Shown: positions 23,635 through 34,561 of the stretch, one piece after another | How positions within the stretch are numbered: position 1 is the stretch's first letter | Layout: the number at the start of each line of letters is the position of its first letter | NCBI GenBank assembly: GCA_022453515.1 | Contig: JAJNNY010000001.1 | Location: 496,001 to 560,000 of the forward strand | Reading direction: 5' to 3' | Length of the DNA: 64,000 nucleotides | DNA from: Astrocystis sublimbata | Lineage: Eukaryota > Ascomycota > Sordariomycetes > Xylariales > Xylariaceae | Notes under the pieces: model-generated | Told to the model about the DNA's origin: nothing | What the model saw: only the letters and a program-made list of their open reading frames with translations | The model's database searches: none | Translations under genes and position numbers: made by a program

Positions 23635-25027
23635 TTACCCCTTTCGAAGTTGCTCCAGCTTCTGGACTGCATGTCCCTGATGCTCCTCCATATCCAGGGC
23701 ATAGATAAATTTCCATCTACTGTCCAGCGACTCTTTCATCTTCTTCGCGTCCAACTGGACATCGGGGTCCTGCCCACACAGTATCTGCCCCGTGCCGCGG
23801 CTCGAATCAATGATCTGTTGGCACCTGGGTCTCCTCACAGCATCAAAGGCCCGAAACGCTGCCGGAATATCGGCCGAGGAGGATACTTTGCTCAGAAGCG
23901 CCCCCAGGACCATGGCATCTTCGATAGCCTGCCCTGCACCGGACCCTTGCCAGGGCGTCATCGCGTGAGCTGCGTCGCCCATGATACATATGCGCCCATT
24001 GGCATAAGTAGATGTCACCTTGTGTTCCCAAGCCGAGTATCCTTCCGGATTCGGCTGGTCGAGCAATATCTGTTCCATCATGGGTTAGTTAGCCTGCGCA
24101 ACATCAATCGGGCATAGGAAAAACCCACATCCATCATCCTCCCAGCGATCGGACCATCGAGCATAGTCCGCAGCTTTTCCTCCATGAACGTTCTCGTCAG
24201 CTTGTGTATACGATCCGGCGGCGACTCTTTCTCCACGCCCGACATGATGCATTGCACCATCTTCCTGTCCTCGAGGACGTCGTGCAGGAAGTACGCGCCG
24301 TCACCGGCCCAGCCGTACTGCCTGTCTGTTTCGAAATACTCAGGGCCTATGGCGGCCTTGGCCCTTTCATAGGGGATCACGTTCCTACAGTCGTAGAAGC
24401 CGCTTGGTGTGCCCGTCCACTCCTCGCGCGGCACGACGTGCTGGCGGACGATGCTGAACACGCCGTCTGCACCGATGATGGCGTCGAACGTCTCTACTTC
24501 GCCGTCGTGGAACTTGAGTTCTACGCCCGTGGCTGTCTCTTGGATGGACGTCACGTTCTTATTCGCGTGGAGAGCCTCCCTCGGCAACGGGGCCAGCAGC
24601 TCTCTTAGAAGCGAGGGGCGATGCACCACGAGCGACGGCTCGTGATCGCCGTGTTCTCCAACATCGCAGACAAACGCCCCGGCATCAGCGCCGCAACCCT
24701 ACATAATAATTACCATCTGGCTCGATACTACTGAGCGTGTGGAAGAGGGTAGCTGCGTGGTGGTACAGTGCTCACCATCATGACGCGCGACGAGCGCATA
24801 GGCACCGCTCCGGCTGCACCTAGCAGTTCCTGAGCGGAGGGGATGAACTGCTGCAGGGCTCGCTGTGCATTGCATGATAGCCCAATGGCGGCGCCCCGCT
24901 CGGAGAACTCGGGCGCGGACTCGAAGACGTGGACGGAGAGATGTGAGCTTCGGATTAGGGCGTTGGCCAGGGAGGCGCCTGCTAGGCCGCCGCCGATGAC
25001 GGCTATGCGGATGGTGGGGGGCGTCAT
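23635..25027 (-). CDS. FAD-dependent monooxygenase (salicylate hydroxylase-like)
   Basis: Class A flavoprotein monooxygenase, 418 aa. Exons 25027-24776, 24698-24129, 24069-23635, all joined in phase 0. The FAD-binding Rossmann motif is IAVIGGGLAGASLANAL (residues 8-24). The middle motif IIGADGVFSIVRQ is the DG fingerprint that contacts FAD and NAD(P)H. The C-terminal GD motif is ICIMGDAAHAMTPWQGSG followed by GQAIEDAMVLG. These three motifs in this order define the family. Such enzymes hydroxylate aromatic or other natural-product intermediates using NAD(P)H and O2; substrate is unknown. It lies 1.1 kb from the UstYa-type gene on the same strand, so it may belong to the same small biosynthetic locus. 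No transmembrane anchor. Confidence 0.9.
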
Positions 25028-26154
25028 CGTTGGCAGGGGAAAAGGGGGTTGTGAGGATGTTGTCTGCGGGTTGTCAATACCTCAGGTACCTGGGAATTAT
25101 TTAGGTAGGCCTACGCGGAGGCTCAGGCGTCCAGCCTATCTCCGTGGATCGTGGCCAATGATCAATGGAAATTGCTTGGATACACATGTGATGATATGCC
25201 GCCTTAGGTAGGTACTTCCAAGTTTGAATGAGTCATTACAATTCCACGATAATCAAAGTCGCAGTCATGGCCCCCAACGCCGTCAACGTGCATGCCTTCA
25301 GGATCAGCAACCTGGAAGCCCCGCGCGATATGTAGCACTTACATGTAAGTACCATGTCCTTACCTAAAGGTCGGATGTAGATAACCTTTGCAGACCACTA
25401 ATGTTTGGTACTTTCATTGAAAGAATACGGTGCTGAGCCGTGAGACAAACACATCTCGATGTCCAATCGGATACATTGATCCCACCTGCCGTTTGTCTGT
25501 GCCGCAGGTCCGCAAAATGAGACAGTAGAGGTCGAGTGTAACGGTTGCATCCAATTGCGACTTGCCGTTATCAGTCATCATCTACAGCTAGGTACATATA
25601 TGTATTCTGCCACTCTGACACCGCCACGGACGCAGAGGCCAATCGATTACAAGACCTTACCCAGCCTGGCTTGCCTGGCATGTGCTCAATCATGTAAGCT
25701 TGCGTCTGCATTGAATTTCATGTGACAGATGACACTACTAAGTACCGTCTTAGTCAGACCAGCCTACCATGCAGACGACAATCCATGCAGGCTGCGATAA
25801 TGTGGAGGTGTGGCGTTCAAAATACTTGAGTCGTTTTGCCGTGTAATTCGGATGCAATGCCGGACTGGGTCGTCAGACCTTGAGATTCTATGTGATGAAA
25901 TTCAAGGTAGGCGGCACGGGCGGGTGCACGAATAAGGACTATAGCGGTTTCTGATCAGGTCTAGCAACATGGAAGACTCATCATACAGGCAGTGTCAGTA
26001 AGTAACCTGTGTTAATCATCGTATCTAAACACTATTGAGAGTTTGGAGACAGGTGATATTGAATCTGTCTTTGCAGCATTTGATCACTTGGCCGAAAGAA
26101 GTCCACATCAAAATTCTAGCATGTTCAATTTTTTTTCTAACAATATAGTGTACA
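25028..26154. other. Intergenic, 1.1 kb
   Basis: Promoter of the FAD monooxygenase (from 25028) and the 3' flank of the UstYa-type gene. Contains TTTAGGTAGG and CCTTAGGTAGGTAC near 25100-25215. No gene-like frame. Confidence 0.45.
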
Positions 26155-27174
26155 CTATTGACCTGATGGTCTGGCAAGGTCAGGGTTGTATGGCACCATC
26201 CGAGACTCGCTCCAGTCGTGGATCGAGCTCCATTTGACACAGCTTCTCTGAGAATTGGATTGTGCTTTGGGTAACTGCGCCGACGGATCGACCCAAGCAA
26301 ACGATCGCAACGCCGTGTTGCCGTGGCACATCACGACGTGCCGCAAGGCTTCCAAGCAATGGTCTGATAAAAGTCGTCAGTCACTGTGCGCAGGCTCGAA
26401 AACCAATCGAGCTCATCGATGTGGTTTTGATACTTAGCAGGGCGAACTTACCTAGGTGGTGGTAGAGATAGTCTTCTTGAAGTTGCGTGAGGTTCGGGTA
26501 GTATTTCTCTCGCCATAGAAAGAATCGCATTTGTCGCTGCCAGGCATGGTGTTAGAGACTTGGAAGACAAATGGTAGCAGCGGAGGAAACCTACGACACA
26601 ATGAAGTTCGTGATATACGCCGAGGGTCGCGACGTATCCGCCATCAGCCAACATGGCAATCTGATCGAACGACGACCCGGCTCTTTCCAACTCCTCTCGA
26701 GTCACCCGGAAGAAAGTGGCTGCATTATATTAGCATTATCACAGGATCTATAGTGATGAGGCTTGCTCACGTCTCTCTAAATCATCCCATGCACGCTCTA
26801 CGTCCGGCGAGGGAGGACCGGAGAAGTTGCTGTGCGGGTCCTCCGATGCATATTCTTTTTGTATCTCATATTCGACGTATTGATGAACGGGAGCTAGGGA
26901 TACGTGAGCTTGTTTCCGAAGACGCATGGAGTATGAATCACGAACACCAGCTTTGGGTTGCCGTAGCAGTACCGTAGTCCTTCGTAGGTCTCGACAATAG
27001 CAACCATGTGACGATGCCGAAGAGAACAATGATAACTATGTGAAGAAGTATGAAGTATATCCTCTTGAGCGTAGTCGCTCTCGTGCTGGGCTTTCTCGAT
27101 GTTCCTAGGCTGCCAGGAGCATCCGACTCCTCAATAAGCCAGGACTTCTCCTCGTCGGGTTCCATTCTGGTCAT
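26155..27174 (-). CDS. UstYa family (DUF3328) oxidase-like protein
   Basis: Five exons (27174-26973, 26908-26771, 26719-26595, 26536-26452, 26363-26155) give 252 aa with all phases intact. Residues 1-38 are cytosolic-type and residues 39-61 form one membrane helix (IYFILLHIVIIVLFGIVTW). The lumenal part has the family order: VHQYVEYE, WDDLER, TREELERAG, GGYVATLGVYHELHC (HELHC = 150-154), RQMRFFLWREKYYP, then HHLDHC (HxxHC = 182-186) and MCHGNTAL. Both HxxHC motifs that define the family, thought to bind metal, are intact. Known members catalyse oxidative cyclisation of RiPP precursors (ustiloxin, phomopsin, asperipin) or tailor other peptides. The first intron (64 nt) is the weakest: its acceptor is CAAG. 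Without it the frame breaks. It is divergent from the small secreted peptide gene. Confidence 0.85.
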
Positions 27175-27712
27175 GGTAGTTCAATGCTTTGACCTGAGAT
27201 GTACTGCGTAAGGTGATAGTATACTTAGTGTTTCAAGTCGAAGGGAGAAAAGGTAAAGCGTGTGAGGCAAGGTCCGAAGGCTCTGATAGCAACAAGACTT
27301 GCTCCACCGTCATCCCAACTGGAGCTGTGATGAGGAGCATGCAGCAACTCCTCAACCTGATTTCGATGCAACACAACAGAGTCCTAGATGTAAGAAATCC
27401 CCGGTCGATGCATGCAATATACAAAAGGACACCAGGATGTTCTCACCGACTCGACAGGACTGTAGATCACGCTACGGATCAATGGAAACTTCGAAAGGCT
27501 ACCAATCAGAGGATCTGTGGTCACTCGTGCAGAAGATATGGACGGAGTACGAGAACAACCCACAGCCTAGATAAGTAAAGATGATGAATATAAATAGCCT
27601 GCTTTCCACATCCCAAGTCCGACTTAATTCTTATCTCAAGTCACAGCAACATCGCACAACAACCCACAAGTCACAACAACAACCACCAGTGCTCGATTCC
27701 TCAGCCCTCAAA
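27175..27712. promoter_or_regulatory. Shared divergent promoter of the UstYa-type gene and the small peptide gene
   Basis: 538 nt between the two ATGs. The 3' 110 nt is CAA/CCA-rich (CACAACAACCACC type), typical of a fungal 5' leader, with TATAAATAG at about 27588. It also contains an open stretch 27299-27574 without an early ATG; the only useful ATG is at 27437 (45 codons, ending WTEYENNPQPR). That stretch could be an uORF or an unrecognised exon. Confidence 0.5.
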
Positions 27713-27908
27713 ATGCAGTTCAAGACAGTTTTCGTGACACTCGCCTTCTTCCTAGGCTTGACGATCGCTGCTCCTGTCACTCAATGCAGTAAGTCCTCAT
27801 CGATCAATGTCTTCCTTACTAGACACTGACCTTGGTATAGGCGACGAGATCGCATCTCCCGACGGGGTTGAGAACACCTGCTCTATGCACAAACGTGCCA
27901 CTGAATAG
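27713..27908 (+). CDS. Small secreted two-cysteine peptide; candidate RiPP-like precursor
   Basis: Exons 27713-27788 and 27841-27908 give 47 aa. The 52-nt intron has GTAAGT, a CTGAC branch site and a TATAG acceptor. A clear signal peptide (MQFKTVFVTLAFFLGLTIA) ends near residue 20. The mature part is about 27 residues, with Cys at 25 and 39 (VTQC and ENTCSMH) and a dibasic KR at 43-44, followed by ATE and the stop. KR is a Kex2-type cleavage site. The region has no Tyr, Phe or Trp and no repeated core. Its position head-to-head with a UstYa-type gene suggests a peptide substrate, but it could equally be an ordinary small secreted or effector-like protein. Family not recognised. Confidence 0.6.
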
Positions 27909-29139
27909 AGTAGTAGCCTTGAAATTGTGGGGGTTTGCTCAGCGATGTTTGGAGGGGTATCATACATGAAGCTGGTTGGATCTTGCTCTATGTCTGTCCG
28001 TACCTAATTATGGTCGGAAAACGATTACCTTCACAGTTCCTCTGCTTACACAAGCGGTGAAGTAAATAAACAAATTGTGACACATTCAAGGCATGCAATG
28101 CTACCGTTACGCTGAGCTGGTAGCGAATTATCTATGAAAAGGTCTCACGTCGCTGATCAGCGTCGAGGACGGATTTAGCTGAAACTTATTGGCTCACAAG
28201 ATAGGAGTGAGTGCAGGTCAGGCAACGAAAGTAGTAACCTTGACCCGAAGTAAAAATCGATAGAGCTGTTCGACTCCCGTCGAATAAGCTTTGTGTAGGC
28301 CTACGACGAAATGTAATTGGGTGTACGGAAGAGCCACACGCACCCCCCCCGACTTGATAGCTGCATGGATGTGGCACAGCCCTGTATGTGCCTAGGCATG
28401 CATGGTACAATTCGCCTATTGCGGTGCTAGACGAGCGGTGCTTTGCATTTTCTGTCCTCGTAGTGGTAGGTGAGCATTCAACGGAAGACGGAGAAGAAGA
28501 AGAAGAGATCTGCAGAATCTGACATAAGACGACCCGTGAGCCCTCGCTGCCTCGATGCTACCCGATTGCATTGCACTGACGAGAAATGACTCGCTGTAGA
28601 ATGCGACCGTACCGTAACCTGGCCGTACAGATGCAACTTACGAGAATGTCCCACCCCGTCTGTGACCTTGGGCCCTTGGATGTGTAATCCTTCCCCTTGC
28701 TCCTAACCGGCTGTATGTGACTCTGTGAAACGACTGGCTACAGTGATCATTCGCGAAAGGGTCCCGATCCGGATCATGACAACCCCCATGTCGTCGGCCA
28801 GGATAACGCTGTGCCGCCACTAAGATACCGATTCCCCCGAATCTTGGTGTTCAGCAGCAGTTCCCCTTTCCCCAGTTATGGCAAGGGTTCTTCCAACCAC
28901 CCAGGCAATAACTGGCCCTCTTAAAGCGCGCAGTAATGGGCTAGCTATTCTCCGTCCAGATTATCTGTCACCCGCTCGACCCGCTCTCCGCTGGTGTTTT
29001 GGTCGGGGTGTCGCCCACCTAGTTTTATATCCGAAGTGGCTTGCATCATCGTCTTTTACTACATGTAAGTGGAAGCCGAAACTGCACCAGGCGCGGTACG
29101 ATCACCAAGTTCTTCTGCGGAGTCGGCGCGTTATTCACA
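27909..29139. other. Intergenic, 1.2 kb
   Basis: Peptide gene 3' flank and SAT4-type gene promoter. Short overlapping frames only; no conserved protein, RNA or repeat family recognised. Confidence 0.45.
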
Positions 29140-30640
29140 ATGGATACAATGGAGCAAGCTCAGGCATACTACGAAACGCCAGGACATATCATCGCTGCTT
29201 CGGTGGTTTTGTCCGTCTTGGACATCGTCGTCGTCGCGCTGAGGTTCTGGTCGCGATCGAGCAGGAATCAAGGAGTCAAGACGGACGACTGGCTTATAAT
29301 CCCAGCGGTTGTAAGTAGCCATGCCGAAATCATGTTTATGGAACGATACGCTGACGTCGCTCTGTTGAATCCAATAGATCTCGACGATTGCTATTGGTAT
29401 ATCTATGATTTACGGCACGACTCAACATGCTCTGGGTTACCGTACAAAACTACCCGACGGTTTTGAGGGCGACCCATTTGATATTGTGACTTACCAACTC
29501 ACCACCACTTCCAAGGTAAAAACATTCCGCGCATCTCCTAGCATCCATTAGCGCTGATGATAGTTTTTGTAGATAGAGTTTGCCTATGCGATATTGCTGC
29601 CTTTGACACTGGGCTGCGTGAAATCGAGCTTCTGCTTCTTCTACATGCGCATCTTCGGCGTCAACAAGAGAAGCAAGACCAACATTCTCCTGATTGGAAT
29701 CGTGGTCTTCGTGGCAGTCTGGGCCGTCGCATTCTCCCTGGCATCGCTGTTCGGGTGCAAACTAGATATCGCTGCGCACTGGGGCTCGACGAACGAGCTT
29801 GCGTCGAAATGCACGGGGAGCATGCTGGTGGTGCTAGCCCTTTGCATTACTGACTTCGCGGCGGATCTGGCTATCATTCTGATCCCTATCCCGTTGGTAA
29901 GTATCTAAACCCTTTCGACTACTCCTCGTGATGCTTAGGCTGACTGCTGCTAGGTCTGGCGATTAAACTTGTCAACTCGGGATAAGGCGGGAATATCTGC
30001 TGTTTTCCTACTTGGTTCAGTGTGAGTCCTGACTACCTCCTGTTCCCAACCCTTTGCTTCTTTTCGGTGGCACTGCGCGTCTATCCCTACTTCGTTCATC
30101 CCGCACTTTGGCATTCGGAGGCTAAATTTTGTTCAGAACCCTGGCGGCATCGCTGGCTCGCCTGATTATCGAAGGTCGTGCAGTCAACATCGGTTTTGCT
30201 CCCGGCAGTGACTCGATCCGTAAGTCGATCAGTACCCTTTGGAATGTCAACATGCGCCCTAACATAAAGCTTCAGTCGTAATTACGGAGTACCTCTACTG
30301 GGGTTTCGTCGAATGCACCGTTGCCATCCTTGCAGCATGTCTGCCGACACTCCACGGCCTCATGAGCCATCACAATCTCCTATCGTGGCCCAAGCAATTG
30401 CTCAAGTCCCGATCTTCCCGATCCAAGGAGACACCGCCGTCGCCGATGAAGTTCAACGACCCGAACGCGATGCCACTTGCTCCCGTGGCGCCGGCCAGAC
30501 ACGCGCCCACTGATACCTACACCTACAGTATCGACACCACAGGTCCGACGCCGGGTCTGCGCAGCATGAGGAGCGAAACACCTCTGATTAAGCCTGATGC
30601 TACGGCGTCTTCGGAAACGAGGAGGACGGAAGAAGTGTAA
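29140..30640 (+). CDS. SAT4/PTH11-type rhodopsin-domain integral membrane protein
   Basis: Predicted seven-helix plasma-membrane protein, 382 aa. Exons 29140-29310, 29378-29515, 29573-29896, 29954-30021, 30137-30219, 30276-30640. The start at 29140 (MDTMEQAQAYYE) precedes helix 1 (IIAASVVLSVLDIVVVALRFWSR, split here as about residues 17-38). The family motif DDWLIIPAV opens helix 2, and YGTTQHALG follows. Helices 4-5 contain CVKSSFCFFYMRIFG and GIVVFVAVWAVAFSLASLFGC-type sequence. WGFVECTVAILAACLPTL is the conserved last-helix signature, followed by a Ser/Pro-rich cytosolic tail. No CFEM domain is present. Relatives include host-surface receptors and transport-associated proteins; the ligand is unknown. 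It sits beside the UstYa/peptide pair but is not known to belong to it. Confidence 0.88.
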
Positions 30641-31219
30641 TTTGACGACCGTTCAATGGTATGCAGGGCCATTCTGTGGAAAAAGCGTCTATGTAGGCTG
30701 TTCGGGTATAATGGATGGTAGCCTTCAAATGAGTGGCGCTGCCACATCATGTGTAGATTAGGTTGGGCTACCGGATGGCTTCGACGAAGATTGAGCAATC
30801 ATATCCTGTGATATCGCACAATGTTTAGGGTAAGTCTTTCTTCTTGTCTATCCTGCAAGAATGCATCACAGGATTTGAAGCCCATGGTCCGACTTTTTGA
30901 TGTGATGGGGGCCGACGGGGGATATCCAGTGTCACCCAAAGGCTCAAGAGATGGACTTGTTTGACAAAATTGTAGTGCGCAAGATTGTGAAGAGTTGTCC
31001 GGCGTTAAATGATCATTTGGTAAGGTTCATGAGAGTAATGAAGTGCATGCTAAGCTTTGTGTGTATGTGTATACCTAGGTACATGGTTCTATTGTGTCTG
31101 ATTCTTTCCCACCGTGACCAATGGCAAGTGGTTGCAGTGTAAGACTGACATATTGAAAAAACGATATAATTCGCATTTTATGTGGATTCTTCCAACAACG
31201 GTATTGTGGTGATTCAAAG
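30641..31219. other. Intergenic, 0.6 kb
   Basis: 3' flank of the SAT4-type gene and 5' flank of the tRNA gene. One TACCTAGGTA palindrome at 31072-31081 (listed separately). Nothing else identified. Confidence 0.45.
31072..31081. repeat. TACCTAGGTA palindrome
   Basis: Exact 10-bp palindrome, one of five intergenic loci in this window. Confidence 0.8.
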
Positions 31220-31309
31220 AGTCGTATGGTCTAATGGTTATGATTTCTCGTTCACATTGATGTGATCAAAGTCCCGAGAAGGTTCCGTGTTCGATCCACG
31301 GTACGACTA
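31220..31309 (+). tRNA. tRNA-Val (CAC) with a 17-nt intron
   Basis: Acceptor stem AGTCGTA pairs perfectly with TACGACT (31302-31308), followed by discriminator A. T8 and G9 precede D stem GTC/GAT. Anticodon stem TCTCG (31246-31250) pairs with CGAGA (31275-31279). The loop reads TTCACA-intron-C, giving anticodon CAC. The intron (31257-31273, TTGATGTGATCAAAGTC) carries GTG that can pair with CAC, as expected for the pre-tRNA anticodon-intron helix. T stem CCGTG/CACGG encloses TTCGATC. Mature length is 73 nt before CCA addition. The isotype is read from the anticodon alone. Confidence 0.88.
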
Positions 31310-31312
31310 AGA

Positions 31313-31324
31313 TTTTGCATTTTT
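31313..31324 (+). terminator. RNA polymerase III terminator of the tRNA gene
   Basis: TTTT at 31313-31316, three nt after the tRNA, backed up by TTTTT at 31320-31324. The rest of the gap to 31632 is AT-rich and empty of genes. Confidence 0.75.
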
Positions 31325-31632
31325 GTGCTTTGCTATTATTGTTTAGTATAACTAGAAGTGAGTACTTGATGGTACGGGGTGTGCCCTTGTTCTTTGATTC
31401 ACAATCGTGGTAGAATCTTTCACTGAATGTGGGATAGAAGACATATAATAGCTTAAAGGGTGTGGGTGGGTGGTTGGTGAGTTGAAATCTGCAATACAAC
31501 TAGAGTGTACCTAAAGCTGATGAGATGAATTAATTGCTCAAACGATCTCAATCATCAACATGGAGGAAATAAGAACGATACTTTAAATCTATATTCATTC
31601 TATATGGCTCTATGCAAATGGTATATATCTCT

Positions 31633-32481
31633 TCAAGCTTCCTCAACATCACCAAACCTCTTCCCAAAGGCCAGCGTCCCCCCTATAGCCTTCCCCACAG
31701 CATACCCAGCATAGATGCCGCAGAGAATGGTCACCGGCCACTTCTGCCACTCGCGGTCCCAATCCAGCGGAATGGGCACGGCTCCAAGCCAAGCGCCCAC
31801 GCCTGCCCCAACTAGACCACCGAAGGCTTCATCGAAAGGAGCCCTCACGCCTATGATCTCGACCCAATCTGTTCCAGAAACACCGCGTGCGTAGAACAGG
31901 GGATACAGCCCCAGAAGCGACAGGTGCAGAGAGCAGAGGAAGGTATGCGAGAGGTGTGTCAGGAACGGGGCACCGAAAAGCACCAGTAGGACGTGGAGGA
32001 AACCGGCGGAGAAGATGGTGAGTACGGTGGCTGCGAGGGTGGTCTAATAATTCGTAGAAGAGTCAGTCAGCTCTAGCTAGGTATGCGCGCGACACTGCCA
32101 GTCCATTGTGACGACGGGACCAGAAATCAAATAACTTACCACTGCGAGATTCGGCCCACCCGTCTCCGCGCCCGTCTTCTTCTTCTCGCCCGGCCGCAGC
32201 TTGCGCAGTGTCTTCGGCGCCGGGGCGCCCGCGGCAGGGAGGCAGAGGATGGTGTAGGCGGCCTGTATCGCGAGGACGACGAGCAGCGAGGTCTGCATCG
32301 TCGAGACGGGGTCGGCGACCAGGGCGCGGAACCGTATCGCGAAGAAGGCGAGGAGGACCGGCGTGTGCGCGTGGCGCATCGCTTGTGCCTCGGGAGACTG
32401 TATCGTTCGGACGGCCTGCGTCGGTGTGTCTGTCTTCGCCAGCTCCTGCGCCGCGGCGCCGTTCCCTGTAGTTTGCGCCAT
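31633..32481 (-). CDS. GPI11: GPI-anchor biosynthesis protein Gpi11/PIG-F
   Basis: ER membrane subunit that partners the ethanolaminephosphate transferases Gpi7 and Gpi13 in GPI-anchor assembly. Exons 32481-32140 and 32043-31633 give 250 aa. ATG at 32481 (MAQTTGNG) is used; the codon two upstream is GTG. Hydrophobic segments at about residues 40-50, 65-90, 115-140, 150-170 and 215-235 fit a multi-spanning protein. The signature of the family is in exon 2: [19 protein letters not shown] then [17 protein letters not shown] basic loop ([11 protein letters not shown]) precedes the intron. Confidence 0.93.
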
Positions 32482-33091
32482 GAGCACTGAATCGCTGCTG
32501 CGCCGCTTATCTTATATGAGATGGAATGGCGAGGGGTCCATGTGTTGTGTCTAGAGATTTTCAGAAGGATTGGTCTACGGATCCGAGTAGGTAGGTATGT
32601 GGTTTACTCCATTAGAGAGAGCATCAAGCAGTGGACAACACGCGGAAGAGCAAAATTAAGGGTCGCGATGACCAACTGTATGTAACCTAGCAGTAATGGT
32701 GGTAGGCATGCACTTGGCAGGCCCGCAGGTGCCTGGGTGCCTGGCTAAGATGCCCCAGGCCAGCCAAATATTGATAAGCGATAAGGAGATACATAAGAGG
32801 CTCTCCCGCCATCCCATTTTTGACCCCAGCAACCCAGCTGAACAGGTCAGCAGTGGTTATATCTTCCCATCATTTCCATCCTTGCCCCGGTCAATTATTC
32901 GAGATCGTGTTGTAATAATGCAACTATTTTCGAAGAGACAGGCTAGCAGTTTTAGCTATCATGCCGTAATCTATACTATAAAGTACCCTAGCAATTCAGT
33001 TTCTTCAAGTCCTGGGTAATTTAGAGATGTGACCGTGATATTCGATAAGGAACGGATGTCCATATTGTAGCCAGGACATGGTCGTATGAAA
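32482..33091. other. Intergenic, 0.6 kb
   Basis: Promoter of GPI11 and 3' flank of translin. GTAGGTAGGTATG near 32588. No additional gene. Confidence 0.45.
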
Positions 33092-34037
33092 TCAAGCCTC
33101 CTCGGCCTTGGGAAGAAGATTACGTAGAGAGAGGTCGTAGATGACATCCTCCACCTTCTTCACGTGGTACTTCACGGCATCGACACGCTTCCGCACGATA
33201 TCGTTCTTAAGGTTTAGAAGCTGGAAGCCTGCGAACAGGTCCTTGATGAAGCTGCTGATGCGCACCGTCAGCGCCACGTCGCCCATCGTCACCGAGTTCA
33301 TCGCGAGACGGCTGAGCTCCTCGGTGATATCGGTGAGTGCTAGTAGATACTCTTCGATGGTGATGTGGAATGAGTCGCGGTCCTTGAGGTTCACAGGCAC
33401 TGGGACATGATTGTGTTAGTAGGTAAACATAACAATGGAGGCTACGAGCATCAAGGTGTTAAAATGGGAGGTCACGTACCCTTGAGGATCTCGCCGACTT
33501 CCTCGATGGTGAGAAGGCGGCCTAGCTCGCCGGGGCGAGACTCGGTGCCCATGCCACCGAGCCAGCCCGTGATGAGGATGGTGCCAACCACATTCTGGAC
33601 ACTGCGAGACCAGCGGTTATTGTACCTAGTGCCCGAGTTAGATACAGTACCTCAAAAGCAATGGAATATTAGCGAGCGAAAAATGCACTGACTTGTAGTA
33701 CGGGTACTTGGAGGCGAACTGGGCAAGCTCGCCCACGCCTTCAATCTCGGGCTGGATGCCAGTCTCTTCTATCTGCTTGAGCAGCGGTGCCACTGTCCAA
33801 AGCTGTTAGCGACCAGCAGGCAGAGAAGCGTTGTTTCATTTGCCAGGACTGCCTACGTTTTGAGGTCGGGGTAGAATGGATGCGGCTGAGCAGGCCTTGG
33901 CAAGTCGAGATGTTACGGTTGAGGGCAGCAGATACCTGGTGCAGTTTATCACCAACCTCAATCTCCTCCTCGCCATGAGCTTTGAGATATTCGAAGATTG
34001 CAGGGTCAATCATGCTGGCACTGGTGTTGCTTGCCAT
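33092..34037 (-). CDS. TSN: Translin
   Basis: Single-stranded DNA/RNA-binding ring protein; with TRAX it forms the C3PO endoribonuclease. Exons 34037-33857, 33792-33693, 33625-33480, 33399-33092 give 244 aa. All-helical fold with family landmarks: SRIHSTPTSKLAPLL (rebuilt across intron 1), ASKYPYYKYNNRWSRSVQN (across intron 2), LTIEEVGEILKVPVNLKDRD (across intron 3). SRLAMNSVTMGD and FQLLNLKNDIVRKRVDAVKY follow, ending KKVEDVIYDLSLRNLL. The last motifs form the dimer and ring interface in animal translin. TRAX is not in this window. The donor of intron 2 is GTCAGT, less common but supported by the rebuilt motif. Confidence 0.93.
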
Positions 34038-34561
34038 CTTTACTGATGTTGCTGCACGGTACAATGAAGCTTGTTGAGTACCTAAGGTAGGTATGCAGAG
34101 TAGAAATTTCAGTAGCGATGTGGATGAGTGACGATGATAGGTTTGACGTCAAGTCTCGAAAGCACAAATTACATCCGATTTAAATGGCAAGAAGGGTGCA
34201 ACTGCCTGTAGATTCTCAACGCTAGGTACAATGATTGTAGTGCAAATTTGCTGGACTGCCTAGGTACCTAATTCATGTGAATGCCAGATGGTAGTGACGA
34301 CTTCGGGAATGCATTCACGACGCCGACCGGATCGCGTGATCTCACACCCAAGTAATTCACTTCCAATTCTTCCAACAGCCTCTGGAGGCACACATCCATG
34401 TCCTAACCAACTTGTTCTGGGTCAACTTCCTGCCTTGTAGATCTGCAAATCATGCTTGCCGCTTCACACTCGCATCCAAGATCTACCATTGGCAGCTTAG
34501 GTGGTTGTTGACTCTTCTTCACATCTGCAGACAAGCTGGAGATTGCAATGAAAAGATGGGT
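34038..34561. other. Intergenic, 0.5 kb
   Basis: Translin promoter and the 3' flank of the U2 gene. Contains CCTAAGGTAGGTATG and GCCTAGGTACCTAA variants (34080, 34258). No coding frame is credible. Confidence 0.45.
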
